64,000 nucleotides of DNA from Zhihengliuella halotolerans (GCF_004217565.1 NZ_SHLA01000001.1:3348001-3412000); one strand, 5' to 3'. Counted from the first letter of the stretch, positions 24,767 to 33,201 are shown. Numbers and translations are program-made. The notes: generated by a model from the letters alone, not told the origin.

Positions 24767-25264
24767 GCAGGTTCCGCCGCTGGCGTCGTACTCAACTGGG
24801 CAGCGCTCGGCCCCGGGCTGGACCTGTCGATGGCGGCTTCCCTCGGGAGTTTCGTCCTGCCACTCGTGCTCGCCGAAGCCGTCTTCCTCTGCGCGCGGCG
24901 GGTGCCCGCGTACCGAGGCGTCGCCCTCATCGGGTTCCTCCTCGCGGGTGCCTGCATGCTCCTGGCCGGGTGGTCGGTCTCGCCGGTGGCTTTCTACATC
25001 GCGGCCGCCCTGGTGCTGTGGGGAGTGAAGCTCAAGCGCACGCTCGTCGTGACCGGCGGCATGGTGGCGCTGGCCGCGTGGTCGACGCCGTGGCTGCTCT
25101 CCGGATGGATCCGCTGGCCTCGCTACGCGGACTACGTGGACAGCGGGTTCGAGGCCGGCATCGGCTACATCCAGCTGTTGCTGGGCGCCGGCGTCGCGGC
25201 CGCACTCGTGCTCGCGGTGCTCGCCGCGCTCCAGCGGCGCGCGGGCGAGCGCACGCAGGACTGA
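24635..25264 (+). CDS. Integral membrane protein, twin 1
   Basis: No named family. The 209 residues start with a cytoplasmic, Ala/Pro-rich tail (1-35) and the segment RFAARLLWIFA that begins the first membrane helix; six hydrophobic helices follow. The first 44 codons are nearly identical to the next gene, while the remainder is only broadly similar in topology. The ATG at 24635 follows a leaderless promoter. An origin by tandem duplication with selective conservation of the 5' end, or by gene conversion, is likely. Confidence 0.75.
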   Translation: MGAEHVVNRRVQAEAGAAAPPSYPEPEPAPDAGRFAARLLWIFAAGSAAGVVLNWAALGPGLDLSMAASLGSFVLPLVLAEAVFLCARRVPAYRGVALIGFLLAGACMLLAGWSVSPVAFYIAAALVLWGVKLKRTLVVTGGMVALAAWSTPWLLSGWIRWPRYADYVDSGFEAGIGYIQLLLGAGVAAALVLAVLAALQRRAGERTQD

Positions 25265-25286
25265 CCGGATCGTTACGCGCGGGACG

Positions 25287-25316
25287 CTGGTCATCCAGGA
25301 CCGCGGGAGGCAGAAT
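25287..25316 (+). promoter_or_regulatory. Leaderless promoter of twin membrane gene 2
   Basis: A ctggtc -35 (25287-25292), 18-base spacer and cagaat -10 (25311-25316) end six bases before the ATG at 25323. The -10 lies within the duplicated block. Confidence 0.55.
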
Positions 25317-25454
25317 CGGCCCATGGGAGCCGAACACATAGTGAATCGCAGGGCGCAGGCTGAAGCGGGTGCCGCGGCACCGCCGTCGTACCCGGCCCCG
25401 GAACCCTCGCAGGAGGCGGGCCGGTTCGCCGCGAGGTTGCTGTGGATCTTCGCC
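25302..25454 (+). repeat. 5' duplicated block, copy 2
   Basis: Second copy of the 153-base block found at 24614-24766; it includes the -10 region, start codon and the shared N-terminal coding segment. Confidence 0.85.
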
Positions 25455-25940
25455 CTCGCTTACCTGCCCAATCTCTTCTGGCACGTGGCGGTGATGGCGA
25501 TTCCGCCGTCGGAGCCGTTCGAGCCTTGGCCGCGCTGGCCGTCCTATGTCACGGTTGCGGCTCCGTTGGCAGCGGCCGTGGCCGCCTTGGTGCTTACTCG
25601 GTGGAGCCCTCGATCGCGCAGGACCGCGATCGCGCTCGTCGCCGTCGCCTTGGCCGGGGCCGGACTCTCGGTTCTGACGGGCCAGATCTCTCTGGTCCTC
25701 GTCGTCCAGCTCGTGGTCTGGGCGGTCGTGCTGCGGGAGCGGTCCGTCGTGCTGGGGGCGGGAATCGCGTTCGCCGCCCTGGCAATCCCGGCGATCGTGT
25801 TCGAGGCGTTCATGATGCTCGGCGGGGTTGCGTTCGGGCTCGGGACGCTGTCCTGGGTGTCCGCAGTGGCGCCACCGGTCGCGCTCGCGGTGCTCGCCGT
25901 GCTCCAGCGGCGCGTGAATCGAGAGCACGCTCGCGCGTAG
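25323..25940 (+). CDS. Integral membrane protein, twin 2
   Basis: This 205-residue membrane protein shares its first 44 residues (MGAEHIVNRRAQAEAGAA and the Pro-rich stretch) with the preceding gene, then diverges while keeping six predicted helices and a similar VLAVLQRR end. No enzyme motif is visible. Its promoter -10 lies six bases before the ATG, inside the duplicated block, so both copies should be expressed from near-identical promoters. Confidence 0.75.
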   Translation: MGAEHIVNRRAQAEAGAAAPPSYPAPEPSQEAGRFAARLLWIFALAYLPNLFWHVAVMAIPPSEPFEPWPRWPSYVTVAAPLAAAVAALVLTRWSPRSRRTAIALVAVALAGAGLSVLTGQISLVLVVQLVVWAVVLRERSVVLGAGIAFAALAIPAIVFEAFMMLGGVAFGLGTLSWVSAVAPPVALAVLAVLQRRVNREHARA

Positions 25941-25967
25941 CCCCGGCGAGGCGGCCATGTCTCCTCG

Positions 25968-26016
25968 TATGACGTCATCCGGCGTGGTTCTTCGTCTCGG
26001 CTTGTCATATGACGTC
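25968..26016 (+). repeat. tatgacgtc direct repeats upstream of the riboswitch
   Basis: tatgacgtc occurs at 25968-25976 and 26008-26016, exactly 40 bases apart. The first copy lies in the palindrome atgacgtcat (25969-25978). They fall in the likely promoter region of the SAM-riboswitch transcript and could bind an activator or repressor of sulfur genes. Confidence 0.45.
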
Positions 26017-26042
26017 GTTCTATGGCCCAATAGTTTGGAACA

Positions 26043-26141
26043 AACCATCCAGAGCGGCCGAGAGATCTGGCTCGAAGACGCCGCAGCAACCCCCAACCGG
26101 TTTCCGGGGCGGGAAGGTGCTCACGCCAGAACCGATGGAGG
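26043..26141 (+). ncRNA. SAM riboswitch (SAM-I clan)
   Basis: Conserved blocks of the S-adenosylmethionine riboswitch are visible in order: gagaga (26060-26065), ctggctcgaagacgcc (26067-26082), gcagcaacc (26083-26091), a variable stem with the ccgg/ccgg arms (26097-26106), and aaggtgct-a--ccag (26114-26129). Closing helix P1 can form between ccatc (26045-26049) and gatgg (26134-26138), whose 3' arm overlaps the ggagg ribosome site (26137-26141) of the next gene. SAM binding would stabilise P1 and hide the ribosome site, so translation would fall when methionine/SAM is abundant. Confidence 0.88.
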
Positions 26142-26146
26142 CTTTA

Positions 26147-27469
26147 ATGGGCGTTCCCGCCGATCCGAATCGTCATGCGTCGCAGCCGTCTGCCGGCCCG
26201 CCCGCGAACGACGATGAGCCGCGCCTGCTGCTCAAGCTCACGCCCGGCACGCCCCTCGGGGACCACTACGACACCCTCGCCGACCGTTTCCGCCCCGTCT
26301 TCGCGCGCATCGCCGAGGGCGCGGCTGAGCGCGACGCGCTGCGCCGGCTGCCGATCGAACAGGTCGGCTGGCTCAACGCCGAGCGCTTCGGCGCGCTGCG
26401 CCTGCCCGTCGAGGACGGCGGCTACGGCGCGTCCCTCATCGACTCGTTCCGGCTGCTCATCGAACTCGCCGAGGCCGACTCCCAGGTCGCCCATCTACTG
26501 CGCGCGCACATCGCGTTCGTGGAGCAGATCCTCGTGCACCCGGACGACGCCGTGCGCACCAAGTGGATCGAGCGGATCGCCGCCGGCCAGCTCGTCGGCA
26601 ACGCCTACGCCGAGCGCGGCGGGAACCGCATGGGCACGTGGAACACCCAGCTGAACGTCACCCCGTACGGCGTGACCGTGACGGGCCAGAAGTACTACTG
26701 CACGGGCACGATCTTCGCCGACTGGACGGTGGTCGCGGCCGCGAACCCCTCGGCGCCCGGCCGCCACCTCGCCGTCGTCTCGACGCACCACTCGTCGGTA
26801 TCGATGTACGACGACTGGGACGGGTTCGGCCAGCAGCTCACCGGCACCGGCTCCACTGTGTTCGACGAGGTCCCGGTGGACACGCTGTTCGGGCCCGCCG
26901 AGCAGCCGCACTTCCCGGAATCGTCCGTCTTCCAGCTCGTGCTCCTGTCCGTGCAGGCCGGCATCGCGCGGGCGATCCTCGCCGACGCTCGGGCCGCGGT
27001 CCAGGCGCGCACCCGCGCCTTCAACACCGGCACGGGAGTGGCCCTGCGCGACGAGCCGCAGGTGCTCCAGCTCATCGGCGAGATCTCCGCGAGCGCGTTC
27101 GCGGCGGAGTCCGTGGTGCTGGCGGCCGTCGGCGAGGTCGAGGGCCTGTTCGGCCAGGACGCGCTCACGCCCGAGGAGACGTACACGGCGTGCGAGCTCG
27201 TCGCGAACCGCGCGCAGTCCGCGGTCCAGCCGGTCGTGCTCGCCGCCGCCTCGAAGCTCTTCGACGGGCTCGGCGCTTCCAGCACGTCCACGGCGTCCAA
27301 CTACGACCGGCACTGGCGCAACGCGCGCACGATCGCCACGCACAACCCGGCGATCTACCGGGCGCGCATCATCGGCGACTACGAGGTCAACGGGACGCCG
27401 CCGGCGACTCACGACTCGGCCGGCGAGGCGCCGTCGTCGTACGTGTATCCCGTCAACAACCCGATCTGA
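26147..27469 (+). CDS. Flavin-dependent monooxygenase, SfnB/DszC-like (acyl-CoA dehydrogenase fold)
   Basis: The 440-residue protein has the three-part acyl-CoA dehydrogenase fold without the catalytic glutamate pattern of beta-oxidation enzymes, as in SfnB, DszC and related FMN-dependent monooxygenases that release sulfur from organosulfur compounds. Typical blocks are GALRLPVEDGGYGAS (about 85-100), GNAYAERGGN and the C-terminal DGLGASSTSTASNYDRHWRNART. The ATG at 26147 follows ggagg by five bases. Control by a SAM riboswitch places it in sulfur acquisition; the exact substrate (sulfone, sulfonate or other) is inference. Confidence 0.85.
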   Translation: MGVPADPNRHASQPSAGPPANDDEPRLLLKLTPGTPLGDHYDTLADRFRPVFARIAEGAAERDALRRLPIEQVGWLNAERFGALRLPVEDGGYGASLIDSFRLLIELAEADSQVAHLLRAHIAFVEQILVHPDDAVRTKWIERIAAGQLVGNAYAERGGNRMGTWNTQLNVTPYGVTVTGQKYYCTGTIFADWTVVAAANPSAPGRHLAVVSTHHSSVSMYDDWDGFGQQLTGTGSTVFDEVPVDTLFGPAEQPHFPESSVFQLVLLSVQAGIARAILADARAAVQARTRAFNTGTGVALRDEPQVLQLIGEISASAFAAESVVLAAVGEVEGLFGQDALTPEETYTACELVANRAQSAVQPVVLAAASKLFDGLGASSTSTASNYDRHWRNARTIATHNPAIYRARIIGDYEVNGTPPATHDSAGEAPSSYVYPVNNPI

Positions 27470-27470
27470 C

Positions 27471-27493
27471 GTGCCGGAGAGCACCCCGGCGCG
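27471..27493. terminator. Possible bidirectional hairpin between convergent genes
   Basis: gtgccgg and ccggcgc can form a 7-bp stem with one wobble pair. It sits in the 33-base gap between two convergent stops. There is no T-tract, so confidence is low. Confidence 0.35.
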
Positions 27494-27502
27494 TCGACGT
27501 GA

Positions 27503-29668
27503 TCAGAGCGCGACAGCGCGCAGCAGCAGCGCGTGCTCCGGGTTCAGCACCGGCAGCTGAAGGCCCACCTGCTCCAGCCAGGCGCCCGACGCCGTGAAGG
27601 CGTCGCCGTCGCGCAGCCACGCCGGCGGCCGGATCTGAGTGAAGGCGTGGGAGTGATCGGCATCCGCCGACGACGGCAGGAGCACCTCGACGCGGTAAGA
27701 GGCATCCGGGTCGAGACCCGGCAGTGGCACGGGCCCCGGCATCTCCGCGTACGACGACGCCACGGCCACCGCTGCGAAGAGCGCCTCGCGGCCGTCGCGG
27801 GAGACGACACCGTGCAGGCGCAGCGCCTCGTCGGGCAGGTCTGCGTTCACTCGTATCCCTGAGTGCAGCAGCGCGCGGTGCTCCTTGTAGAGCGCGATCG
27901 CGCGCGCGAGGGTCTCGCGTTCGGGTGCGCTCGCCTGGCGTACGTCCCACTCCATCCCGAAGTGGCCGAACAGTGCGGTGATCGCCCGGAACGAGATGTC
28001 GTGCACCCTGCCCGTGGTGTGCGAGCGGGTGGGGCCCACGTGCGACCCGACGAGTTCGGGCGGCAGGACCGCCTGGGTCCAGCGCTGGATGGTCTGCCGT
28101 TCCAGGGCGTCGTTGCAGTCCGATGCCCACACGCGGTCCGTGCGTTCGAGGATGCCGAGGTCCACGCGCGCACCGCCGGAGGAGCACGACTCGATCTCGA
28201 CGCCCGGGTGCGCGGCCCGCAGCTCGTCGAGGAGCCGGTACGCGGCCAGGGTCTGCTCGTGCACCGACGGAGCCCCGGCGCTGCCGTGCTCACTCAGGTC
28301 CCGGTTCTGGTCCCACTTCAGGTAGGCGATGTTGTTCTCCGCCAGCAACGCGTCGAGCTGGTCGAAGACGTGCCTCCAAGCGCCAGGGTTGGTCAGGTCG
28401 AGGATGTGCTGGCTTCGCCACTCCAACGGCAGCCGGCCGCCCGTCGTGTGCGCGGCCGGGTCGGGCCCCACGATCCAGTCCGGGTGGTCGCGGGCCACGT
28501 CAGAGTCCAGGTTCACCATCTCCGGCTCGACCCATAGCCCGAACTCCATCCCGAGGGCGTTCACCCCTTCGATGAGCGGCGTCAGCCCCTCGGGCCACAG
28601 CTGCGAGTCCACGACCCAGTCGCCGAGCCCGGCGGTGTCGTCGCGGCGGCCGGCGAACCAGCCGTCGTCGAGCACGAACCGCTCCGCGCCGAGCTCCGCG
28701 CCGGATGCGGCGAGATCCAGCAGCTCGTCGATCCGGTGATCGAAGTACACGGCCTCCCACGTGTTCAGCACGACGGGCCGAACGCGTCCGGCAACTGTGC
28801 CCACGTGGTGCTCGCGCGCGCGGAACCACTCGTGGAAGCGGGCGCTCACGCCGTCGAGCCCGCGGTTCGAGTACGCGGCGAAGAACGCCGGCGTCGTGTA
28901 GCTTTGTCCGGATTCGAGGACGATCTCGCCCGATCCCAGCAGTTCGGACGCGCCCAGCAGGCGCCGCCCGTCGGGGAGCTGCTCGACGAACTGCTCGTGG
29001 TTGCCGCTCCACGCGAAGTGGCTCGCCCAGACCTCACCCGCGCGGTTCGCGAACCCTGGGGTGCCGACGGCCGTCAGCAGCGAGGAGTCGTGCCCCGTGC
29101 GCCCGTGCCGACCGGACCGCACCCAGGTGCCCTGGCGCAGCCGCGCCCGCTGCGGGTGGTTCTCGCGGCACCAGCGCCCGGTCAGGTCCAGCACCTCGTC
29201 GGCGCGTCGCGGGAGGGGTACGACGACGGCGAGCTCCTCGAGCTGGTACGGGTCGCCCGCGGTGTTGGTCAGGGTGTGGGCGACCTCGAGCAGCCCGCCC
29301 GGGTGCACGCGCAGGTGCGAGGAGAGCGTGAGCCCGAGGTCGCCGTCGTGCGCGGTGATGACGACGGCGTCCGCCGCCGCGTCGACGGATTCGACACGCA
29401 GTGCGGGGGAGAACCCGCGCCCGGGGCGTCCGCCCGCCAGAAACGAACCGCGCAGCCCCGGCCGGCCCTGCCAGCCCGACGACGCCTGCGGGATGATCCC
29501 GACGACGACCGGGACGTCCAGGGCCGAGTTCGGGATCGGGGGTGTCAAGAGGTCGGGGTCTGGTAGATCGGTTCCGAGGTCGGCGCCGAAGTGGGTGATC
29601 TCGGTTTCGCCGGCGGGGAAGGTCAGCAGCAGGCTCGTGCCGGCCGCGCGGAGGTGGACGGGGTCCAT
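27503..29668 (-). CDS. Alpha-galactosidase, GH36 family
   Basis: The 721-residue enzyme removes alpha-1,6-linked galactose from melibiose, raffinose or stachyose. GH36 signatures are all present: NTWEAVYFDH, FVLDDGWF, the nucleophile D453 in KWDQNRD, ESCSSGGARVD, and the acid/base D517 in SDCND. No signal peptide, so it is cytoplasmic. It is the last gene of an operon with a CUT1 importer, separated from the binding-protein gene by a GC-rich hairpin. The locus thus imports and cleaves alpha-galactosides. Confidence 0.95.
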   Translation of the reverse strand: MDPVHLRAAGTSLLLTFPAGETEITHFGADLGTDLPDPDLLTPPIPNSALDVPVVVGIIPQASSGWQGRPGLRGSFLAGGRPGRGFSPALRVESVDAAADAVVITAHDGDLGLTLSSHLRVHPGGLLEVAHTLTNTAGDPYQLEELAVVVPLPRRADEVLDLTGRWCRENHPQRARLRQGTWVRSGRHGRTGHDSSLLTAVGTPGFANRAGEVWASHFAWSGNHEQFVEQLPDGRRLLGASELLGSGEIVLESGQSYTTPAFFAAYSNRGLDGVSARFHEWFRAREHHVGTVAGRVRPVVLNTWEAVYFDHRIDELLDLAASGAELGAERFVLDDGWFAGRRDDTAGLGDWVVDSQLWPEGLTPLIEGVNALGMEFGLWVEPEMVNLDSDVARDHPDWIVGPDPAAHTTGGRLPLEWRSQHILDLTNPGAWRHVFDQLDALLAENNIAYLKWDQNRDLSEHGSAGAPSVHEQTLAAYRLLDELRAAHPGVEIESCSSGGARVDLGILERTDRVWASDCNDALERQTIQRWTQAVLPPELVGSHVGPTRSHTTGRVHDISFRAITALFGHFGMEWDVRQASAPERETLARAIALYKEHRALLHSGIRVNADLPDEALRLHGVVSRDGREALFAAVAVASSYAEMPGPVPLPGLDPDASYRVEVLLPSSADADHSHAFTQIRPPAWLRDGDAFTASGAWLEQVGLQLPVLNPEHALLLRAVAL

Positions 29669-29695
29669 AGAGCGGTTCCCTTTCGCGGGAGACGG

Positions 29696-29724
29696 GCGGC
29701 GCGCCGGTGGGCCCGGCGCGCCGC
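29696..29724 (-). terminator. Strong intercistronic hairpin after the binding-protein gene
   Basis: A perfect 12-bp GC-rich inverted repeat (gcggcgcgccgg, 5-base loop, complement) lies between the solute-binding gene and the galactosidase gene. With no T-tract, it is more likely to stabilise the upstream message or attenuate read-through than to stop all transcription. Confidence 0.65.
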
Positions 29725-29752
29725 GGAGGCGGGGTTCAGCGGGGTGTGCGGC

Positions 29753-31075
29753 CTATTCGAACAGGGCGTTGACCTGGTCGTTGGCGCCGGTCAATGAGCT
29801 GGCCGGCGCCTTGCCGGAGACGACGGCGTCCATCGCCGGCGCCATGATCCCGTCGATCTGGGAGGCGTGCGCGGTGATCGGGAAGAGGAACGTGCTGCCC
29901 TCCTCGACGTGGGTCGTGAAGGGGGAGACGTCCACACCCTGGGCGTCGTAGGCCGCGGCGGCCTTCTCGGCGGAGGCCGTGATGGCGGGGAAGACGACCG
30001 CAGCCTCGGCGACGACGTCCTGGCAGTCGGCGGAGCCGAGGTAGGCCACGAGCTGCGCCGCCTCCTCCGGGTGGTCGGTGCCCGCGTAGACGGAGTCGGC
30101 CAGGCCGTTGAACATCGAGGCGCGTTCGCCGGACGGGCCGGTCGGGGTCGGGGCGATGCCGACCTCGACGTCGTCGTACCCCGTGTACTGGCCGATCATC
30201 CACGAGCCGTTCGCGTTGAGCACGGACTTGCCGGCGGCGAAGGTGTCCGCCATGGAGGCGCCGACGGTGGTCTCGAGCTTGGGCATGAAGCCCTTGTCGG
30301 CGAGGGCGGCGAACCAGTCCATCGAGGCCTGGAAATCCGGGTCGTCGTAGTTGTAGTGGGTGCCCCACGGGTTCTCGTCGGTGTGGGCCCAGCCGGTGGT
30401 CCCGGTCAGGTAGCTCCACTCGGTCTGGCCCTGGCCGGATCCGGCGCCGTTGAGGCCCAGCCCGTAGACGGCGACGTTGTTCTTGTCGAAGCCGTCCTCG
30501 TCGCCGCGGATGCCGTTGGCGTCGACGCTCAGGTGGGCGATGGCCTCCTCATAGGTGCCGCCGTCGTCGGGGTTCCAGGTCAGGTCGGCGAGGTCGCCAG
30601 CGGTGTATCCGGCGTCGTCGAGCAGCTGCTCGTTGTAGAAGAGCGCGATCGTGTCCCAGTCCTTGGGCAGCCCGTAGCGCTGCCCGTCTTCGGCGATCCA
30701 GAGGTCGGCGAGGCCCTCGTTGTAGATAGAGGTGTCGACGGCGGCCGTGGCCGCGAGGTCGTCGAGGGCGAGCAGCTGGCCGTTCGCGACGAATTCGGGA
30801 TAACGGGAGAGGTGGTTGGTGAAGACGTCGGGGGCGGTGTCGGCGACGAAGCCGTTCGTCACCGAGCTCCAGTAGTCGTCCCAGCCCATCTGCGTGACCT
30901 CGACGTCGATGCCGGTGTCGGCGGTGAAGTCGGAGACGCACTGCTGGTAGGCGGGCAGCTGGTTCGCGTCCCAGAGCCAGTAGTCGAGGGCGGCGTCGTC
31001 GCCGTCCCCGCCTCCGCCGCAGGCGGTCAGAGCGAGGGTCGCGACGCCGAGGGCGCCGAGGGCTGTTCTGCGCAT
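29753..31075 (-). CDS. Alpha-galactoside ABC importer, solute-binding lipoprotein
   Basis: The 440-residue lipoprotein has a signal peptide with lipobox LTAC (about residues 16-19), then a CUT1-type family 1 extracellular binding fold (ALDYWLWDANQLPAYQQC near the start and KDWDTIALFYNEQLLDDAGY near 150). It captures sugar outside the cell and delivers it to the two permeases encoded upstream. Gene order with alpha-galactosidase makes melibiose or raffinose the probable ligand. It is flanked by two hairpins. Confidence 0.92.
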   Translation of the reverse strand: MRRTALGALGVATLALTACGGGGDGDDAALDYWLWDANQLPAYQQCVSDFTADTGIDVEVTQMGWDDYWSSVTNGFVADTAPDVFTNHLSRYPEFVANGQLLALDDLAATAAVDTSIYNEGLADLWIAEDGQRYGLPKDWDTIALFYNEQLLDDAGYTAGDLADLTWNPDDGGTYEEAIAHLSVDANGIRGDEDGFDKNNVAVYGLGLNGAGSGQGQTEWSYLTGTTGWAHTDENPWGTHYNYDDPDFQASMDWFAALADKGFMPKLETTVGASMADTFAAGKSVLNANGSWMIGQYTGYDDVEVGIAPTPTGPSGERASMFNGLADSVYAGTDHPEEAAQLVAYLGSADCQDVVAEAAVVFPAITASAEKAAAAYDAQGVDVSPFTTHVEEGSTFLFPITAHASQIDGIMAPAMDAVVSGKAPASSLTGANDQVNALFE

Positions 31076-31095
31076 CAGGATGTTCCTTTCGAAGG

Positions 31096-31113
31096 GGCGG
31101 GCAGGGGCCCGCC
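31096..31113 (-). other. Hairpin just upstream of the binding-protein gene
   Basis: A perfect 7-bp inverted repeat (ggcgggc, aggg, gcccgcc) lies in the permease to binding-protein gap, 20 bases before the binding-protein start. It may protect the binding-protein transcript from decay after processing. Confidence 0.5.
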
Positions 31114-31142
31114 GGGTGCGGTGAGGTGAAGGTGCGGGGGCG

Positions 31143-32063
31143 TTACTTGACGCCGGAGAAACCGATCGAGTTGACGATCTTCTTGCCGAAGATCATGAAG
31201 AGCGTCAGGACGGGCAGGGCGGAGATCAGGGTCGCGGCCATCAGGCCGGACCAGTCGGGGGCACCCTGCGGGGACTGGGACTTGAACACGCCGAGGCCGA
31301 CCGTCAGGACGCGCACGTCCGCCGAGTTGCCCACGAGCAGCGGCCAGAAGTACTCGTTCCACTGCTGGATGAAGGTCAGCAGGACCAGGGTGGCGATGGG
31401 GGCTGCCGCGTTCGGCAGGATGATCTGGAAGAAGATGCAGAAGTGCTTGGCGCCGTCGAGCATGGCCGCCTCCTCGACCTCCCGGGACATGTTCATGAAG
31501 AACTGGCGCAGGAAGAACACGGCGAACGGGGTCATGAAGATGAACGGCAGCACCATCCCCAGCATCGTGTTCAGCAGGCCCAGGTCCTTGATCAGCAGGA
31601 AGTTCGGCAGGGCCGTGAAGATCGGCGGCACCATCATCGTCGCGAGGAAGGCGCTGAAGACCACGTTGCGCCCCTTCCAGCGCAGGCGTGAGAAGGCGTA
31701 GGCCGCCATCGCGCTGAAGAACACGGCGCCGGCCGTGGTGATGGAGGCGAAGACGACCGAGTTGCGCAGGTAGACCCAGAAGTTGATGTCCGCGCCCGAA
31801 CCGCCCTGGGCGATGGACTCCTGCGTCGACTGCAGGCCGAAGACACGCTCGAACGCGCCGAAATTGAAACCGACGGGCAGCAGGCTGGTGGCGTTGGCGG
31901 CCAGCGACGAGTTCATCGACAGCGAGGTCCGCAGGACCCAGTAGAACGGCAGGACCGAGACGGCGATGGCGATCAGCAGCAGGACCCACGGGACGACGTC
32001 GCGCCAGTTGATGCGTTTGGCCGGGCGGTCGTAGGAGCGGTGGGGGGAACGGGTGAGGGGCAT
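31143..32063 (-). CDS. CUT1 ABC importer permease (MalG/UgpE type)
   Basis: The 306-residue permease has six membrane segments starting near residue 25 and the EAA loop EEAAMLDGAKHFCIFFQIILP (split here as EEAAMLDGAK and FFQIILP) at about 195-215, which docks the shared ATPase. It forms the membrane channel with the upstream permease. As in most actinobacterial CUT1 systems, no ATPase gene is present locally, so a shared MsiK-type ATPase elsewhere is expected. Confidence 0.93.
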   Translation of the reverse strand: MPLTRSPHRSYDRPAKRINWRDVVPWVLLLIAIAVSVLPFYWVLRTSLSMNSSLAANATSLLPVGFNFGAFERVFGLQSTQESIAQGGSGADINFWVYLRNSVVFASITTAGAVFFSAMAAYAFSRLRWKGRNVVFSAFLATMMVPPIFTALPNFLLIKDLGLLNTMLGMVLPFIFMTPFAVFFLRQFFMNMSREVEEAAMLDGAKHFCIFFQIILPNAAAPIATLVLLTFIQQWNEYFWPLLVGNSADVRVLTVGLGVFKSQSPQGAPDWSGLMAATLISALPVLTLFMIFGKKIVNSIGFSGVK

Positions 32064-32075
32064 GTTCGTGTCTCC

Positions 32076-33044
32076 TTAGCCCAGGTCCGACTCGTTGCCG
32101 CGCAGGAACTTCATCTGGACGAAGGCCACGAGGACGAGGATGAGGAAGAGGATGACGGCGAGGGCGGATCCGTAGCCGAACTGCGACTCGGTGAACGCCT
32201 TCTGGAAGATGTAGTACTGCATGACGCGGCTCGCGTTGACCGGGCCGCCCTGCGTGGTGACGGCGACCGTGTCGAATACCTGGAAGGAGCCGATGACGGT
32301 GACGACCAGGACGAGCACCAGGACCGGGCGCAGCAGGGGCAGGGTGATGCGGAAGAACGTCTGCACGGCGTTCGAACCGTCCAGGCTCGCCGCCTCGTAG
32401 AGCTGGCGGGGGATGACCTGCAGGCCCGCGAAGATCAGCAGGGCCGTATAGCCCATGTGGCGCCACGTGTTAATGAGCGCCTGGGTGGGGATCGCCCACT
32501 CCTCGGAACCGAAGAACGCGATCCGGCTGCCGCCGAAGGTCTCGATCAGGTGGTTGACGATGCCGATCTGGTAGTCGAGCAGCCAGAACCAGAGCAGTGC
32601 CGCGATCACGTTGGCCATGAGGTACGGCAGCAGCAGCATGCCGCGGATGAACGTCGACTTGGCGATGCGCTGCATCAGCAGTGCGATGCCGAGGGCGAGC
32701 AGGGTCTGCAGCACGATGTTGATCACCACGTACTGCCCCGTGACTGCGAGGGCGTTCCAAAAGAGGGGGTCGCGGGCGATGGCCTCGTAGTTCGCCGTGC
32801 CCACCCACGTCGGAGTGCCCAGGATGTTGTATTGCGTGAAGCTCAGGTAGACACCGCGGAGCATCGGCAGCAGGAAGAAGACGCCGAGGCCGAGTAGCGC
32901 AGGGGCGATGAACATGAGGGCGGCGGGCAGGTCGCCTTTCGTCGGGCTCCAGCCGGCGCGTGCCGGACGACGGCGCCGCACCGGATCGCGCGGCGGCGTG
33001 GGCGGCGGCGGAGAATCCGTGCCGGTGGTGGCGAAAGTACTCAT
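32076..33044 (-). CDS. CUT1 ABC importer permease (MalF/UgpA type)
   Basis: The 322-residue permease has a Pro/Arg-rich cytoplasmic tail (1-35) and six membrane helices, with the EAA loop YEAASLDGSNAVQTFFRITLP spread over about 220-240. It is the first gene of the alpha-galactoside operon. The promoter upstream is well formed, with a probable LacI-type operator inside its spacer. It works with the MalG-type permease 12 bases downstream. Confidence 0.93.
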   Translation of the reverse strand: MSTFATTGTDSPPPPTPPRDPVRRRRPARAGWSPTKGDLPAALMFIAPALLGLGVFFLLPMLRGVYLSFTQYNILGTPTWVGTANYEAIARDPLFWNALAVTGQYVVINIVLQTLLALGIALLMQRIAKSTFIRGMLLLPYLMANVIAALLWFWLLDYQIGIVNHLIETFGGSRIAFFGSEEWAIPTQALINTWRHMGYTALLIFAGLQVIPRQLYEAASLDGSNAVQTFFRITLPLLRPVLVLVLVVTVIGSFQVFDTVAVTTQGGPVNASRVMQYYIFQKAFTESQFGYGSALAVILFLILVLVAFVQMKFLRGNESDLG

Positions 33045-33086
33045 CGTCGATCACTCCGAATGTGAGGTGGCTAACAGCTGACGATG

Positions 33087-33115
33087 AATCTACTGGAGTA
33101 AATCTTACTTGGCAA
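33087..33115 (-). promoter_or_regulatory. Promoter of the alpha-galactoside operon with LacI operator
   Basis: On the minus strand: ttgcca (-35), 17-base spacer, tagatt (-10). The region contains the imperfect palindrome aatctact-gg-agtaaatc (33087-33104) and the perfect inverted repeat agtaa-atc-ttact (33097-33109), likely operator sites. Start of transcription would be near 33080, giving a leader of about 36 bases. Confidence 0.75.
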
Positions 33116-33166
33116 GGGCTACTTCCCTTTTAAATCGGCGAATCTGAGCGAACAAGTCTTTCACTA

Positions 33167-33195
33167 TTGACCCGAGTAGATTTGCCGGGCAGGAT
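33167..33195 (+). promoter_or_regulatory. Leaderless promoter of the oxidoreductase-LacI operon
   Basis: ttgacc (-35), 17-base spacer, caggat (-10) end six bases before the ATG at 33202. The spacer holds agtagattt (33175-33183), the same half-site as in the divergent promoter (33087-33094, inverted). Both promoters are therefore likely under the LacI regulator encoded downstream. Confidence 0.75.
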
Positions 33196-33201
33196 GGCCG
33201 C

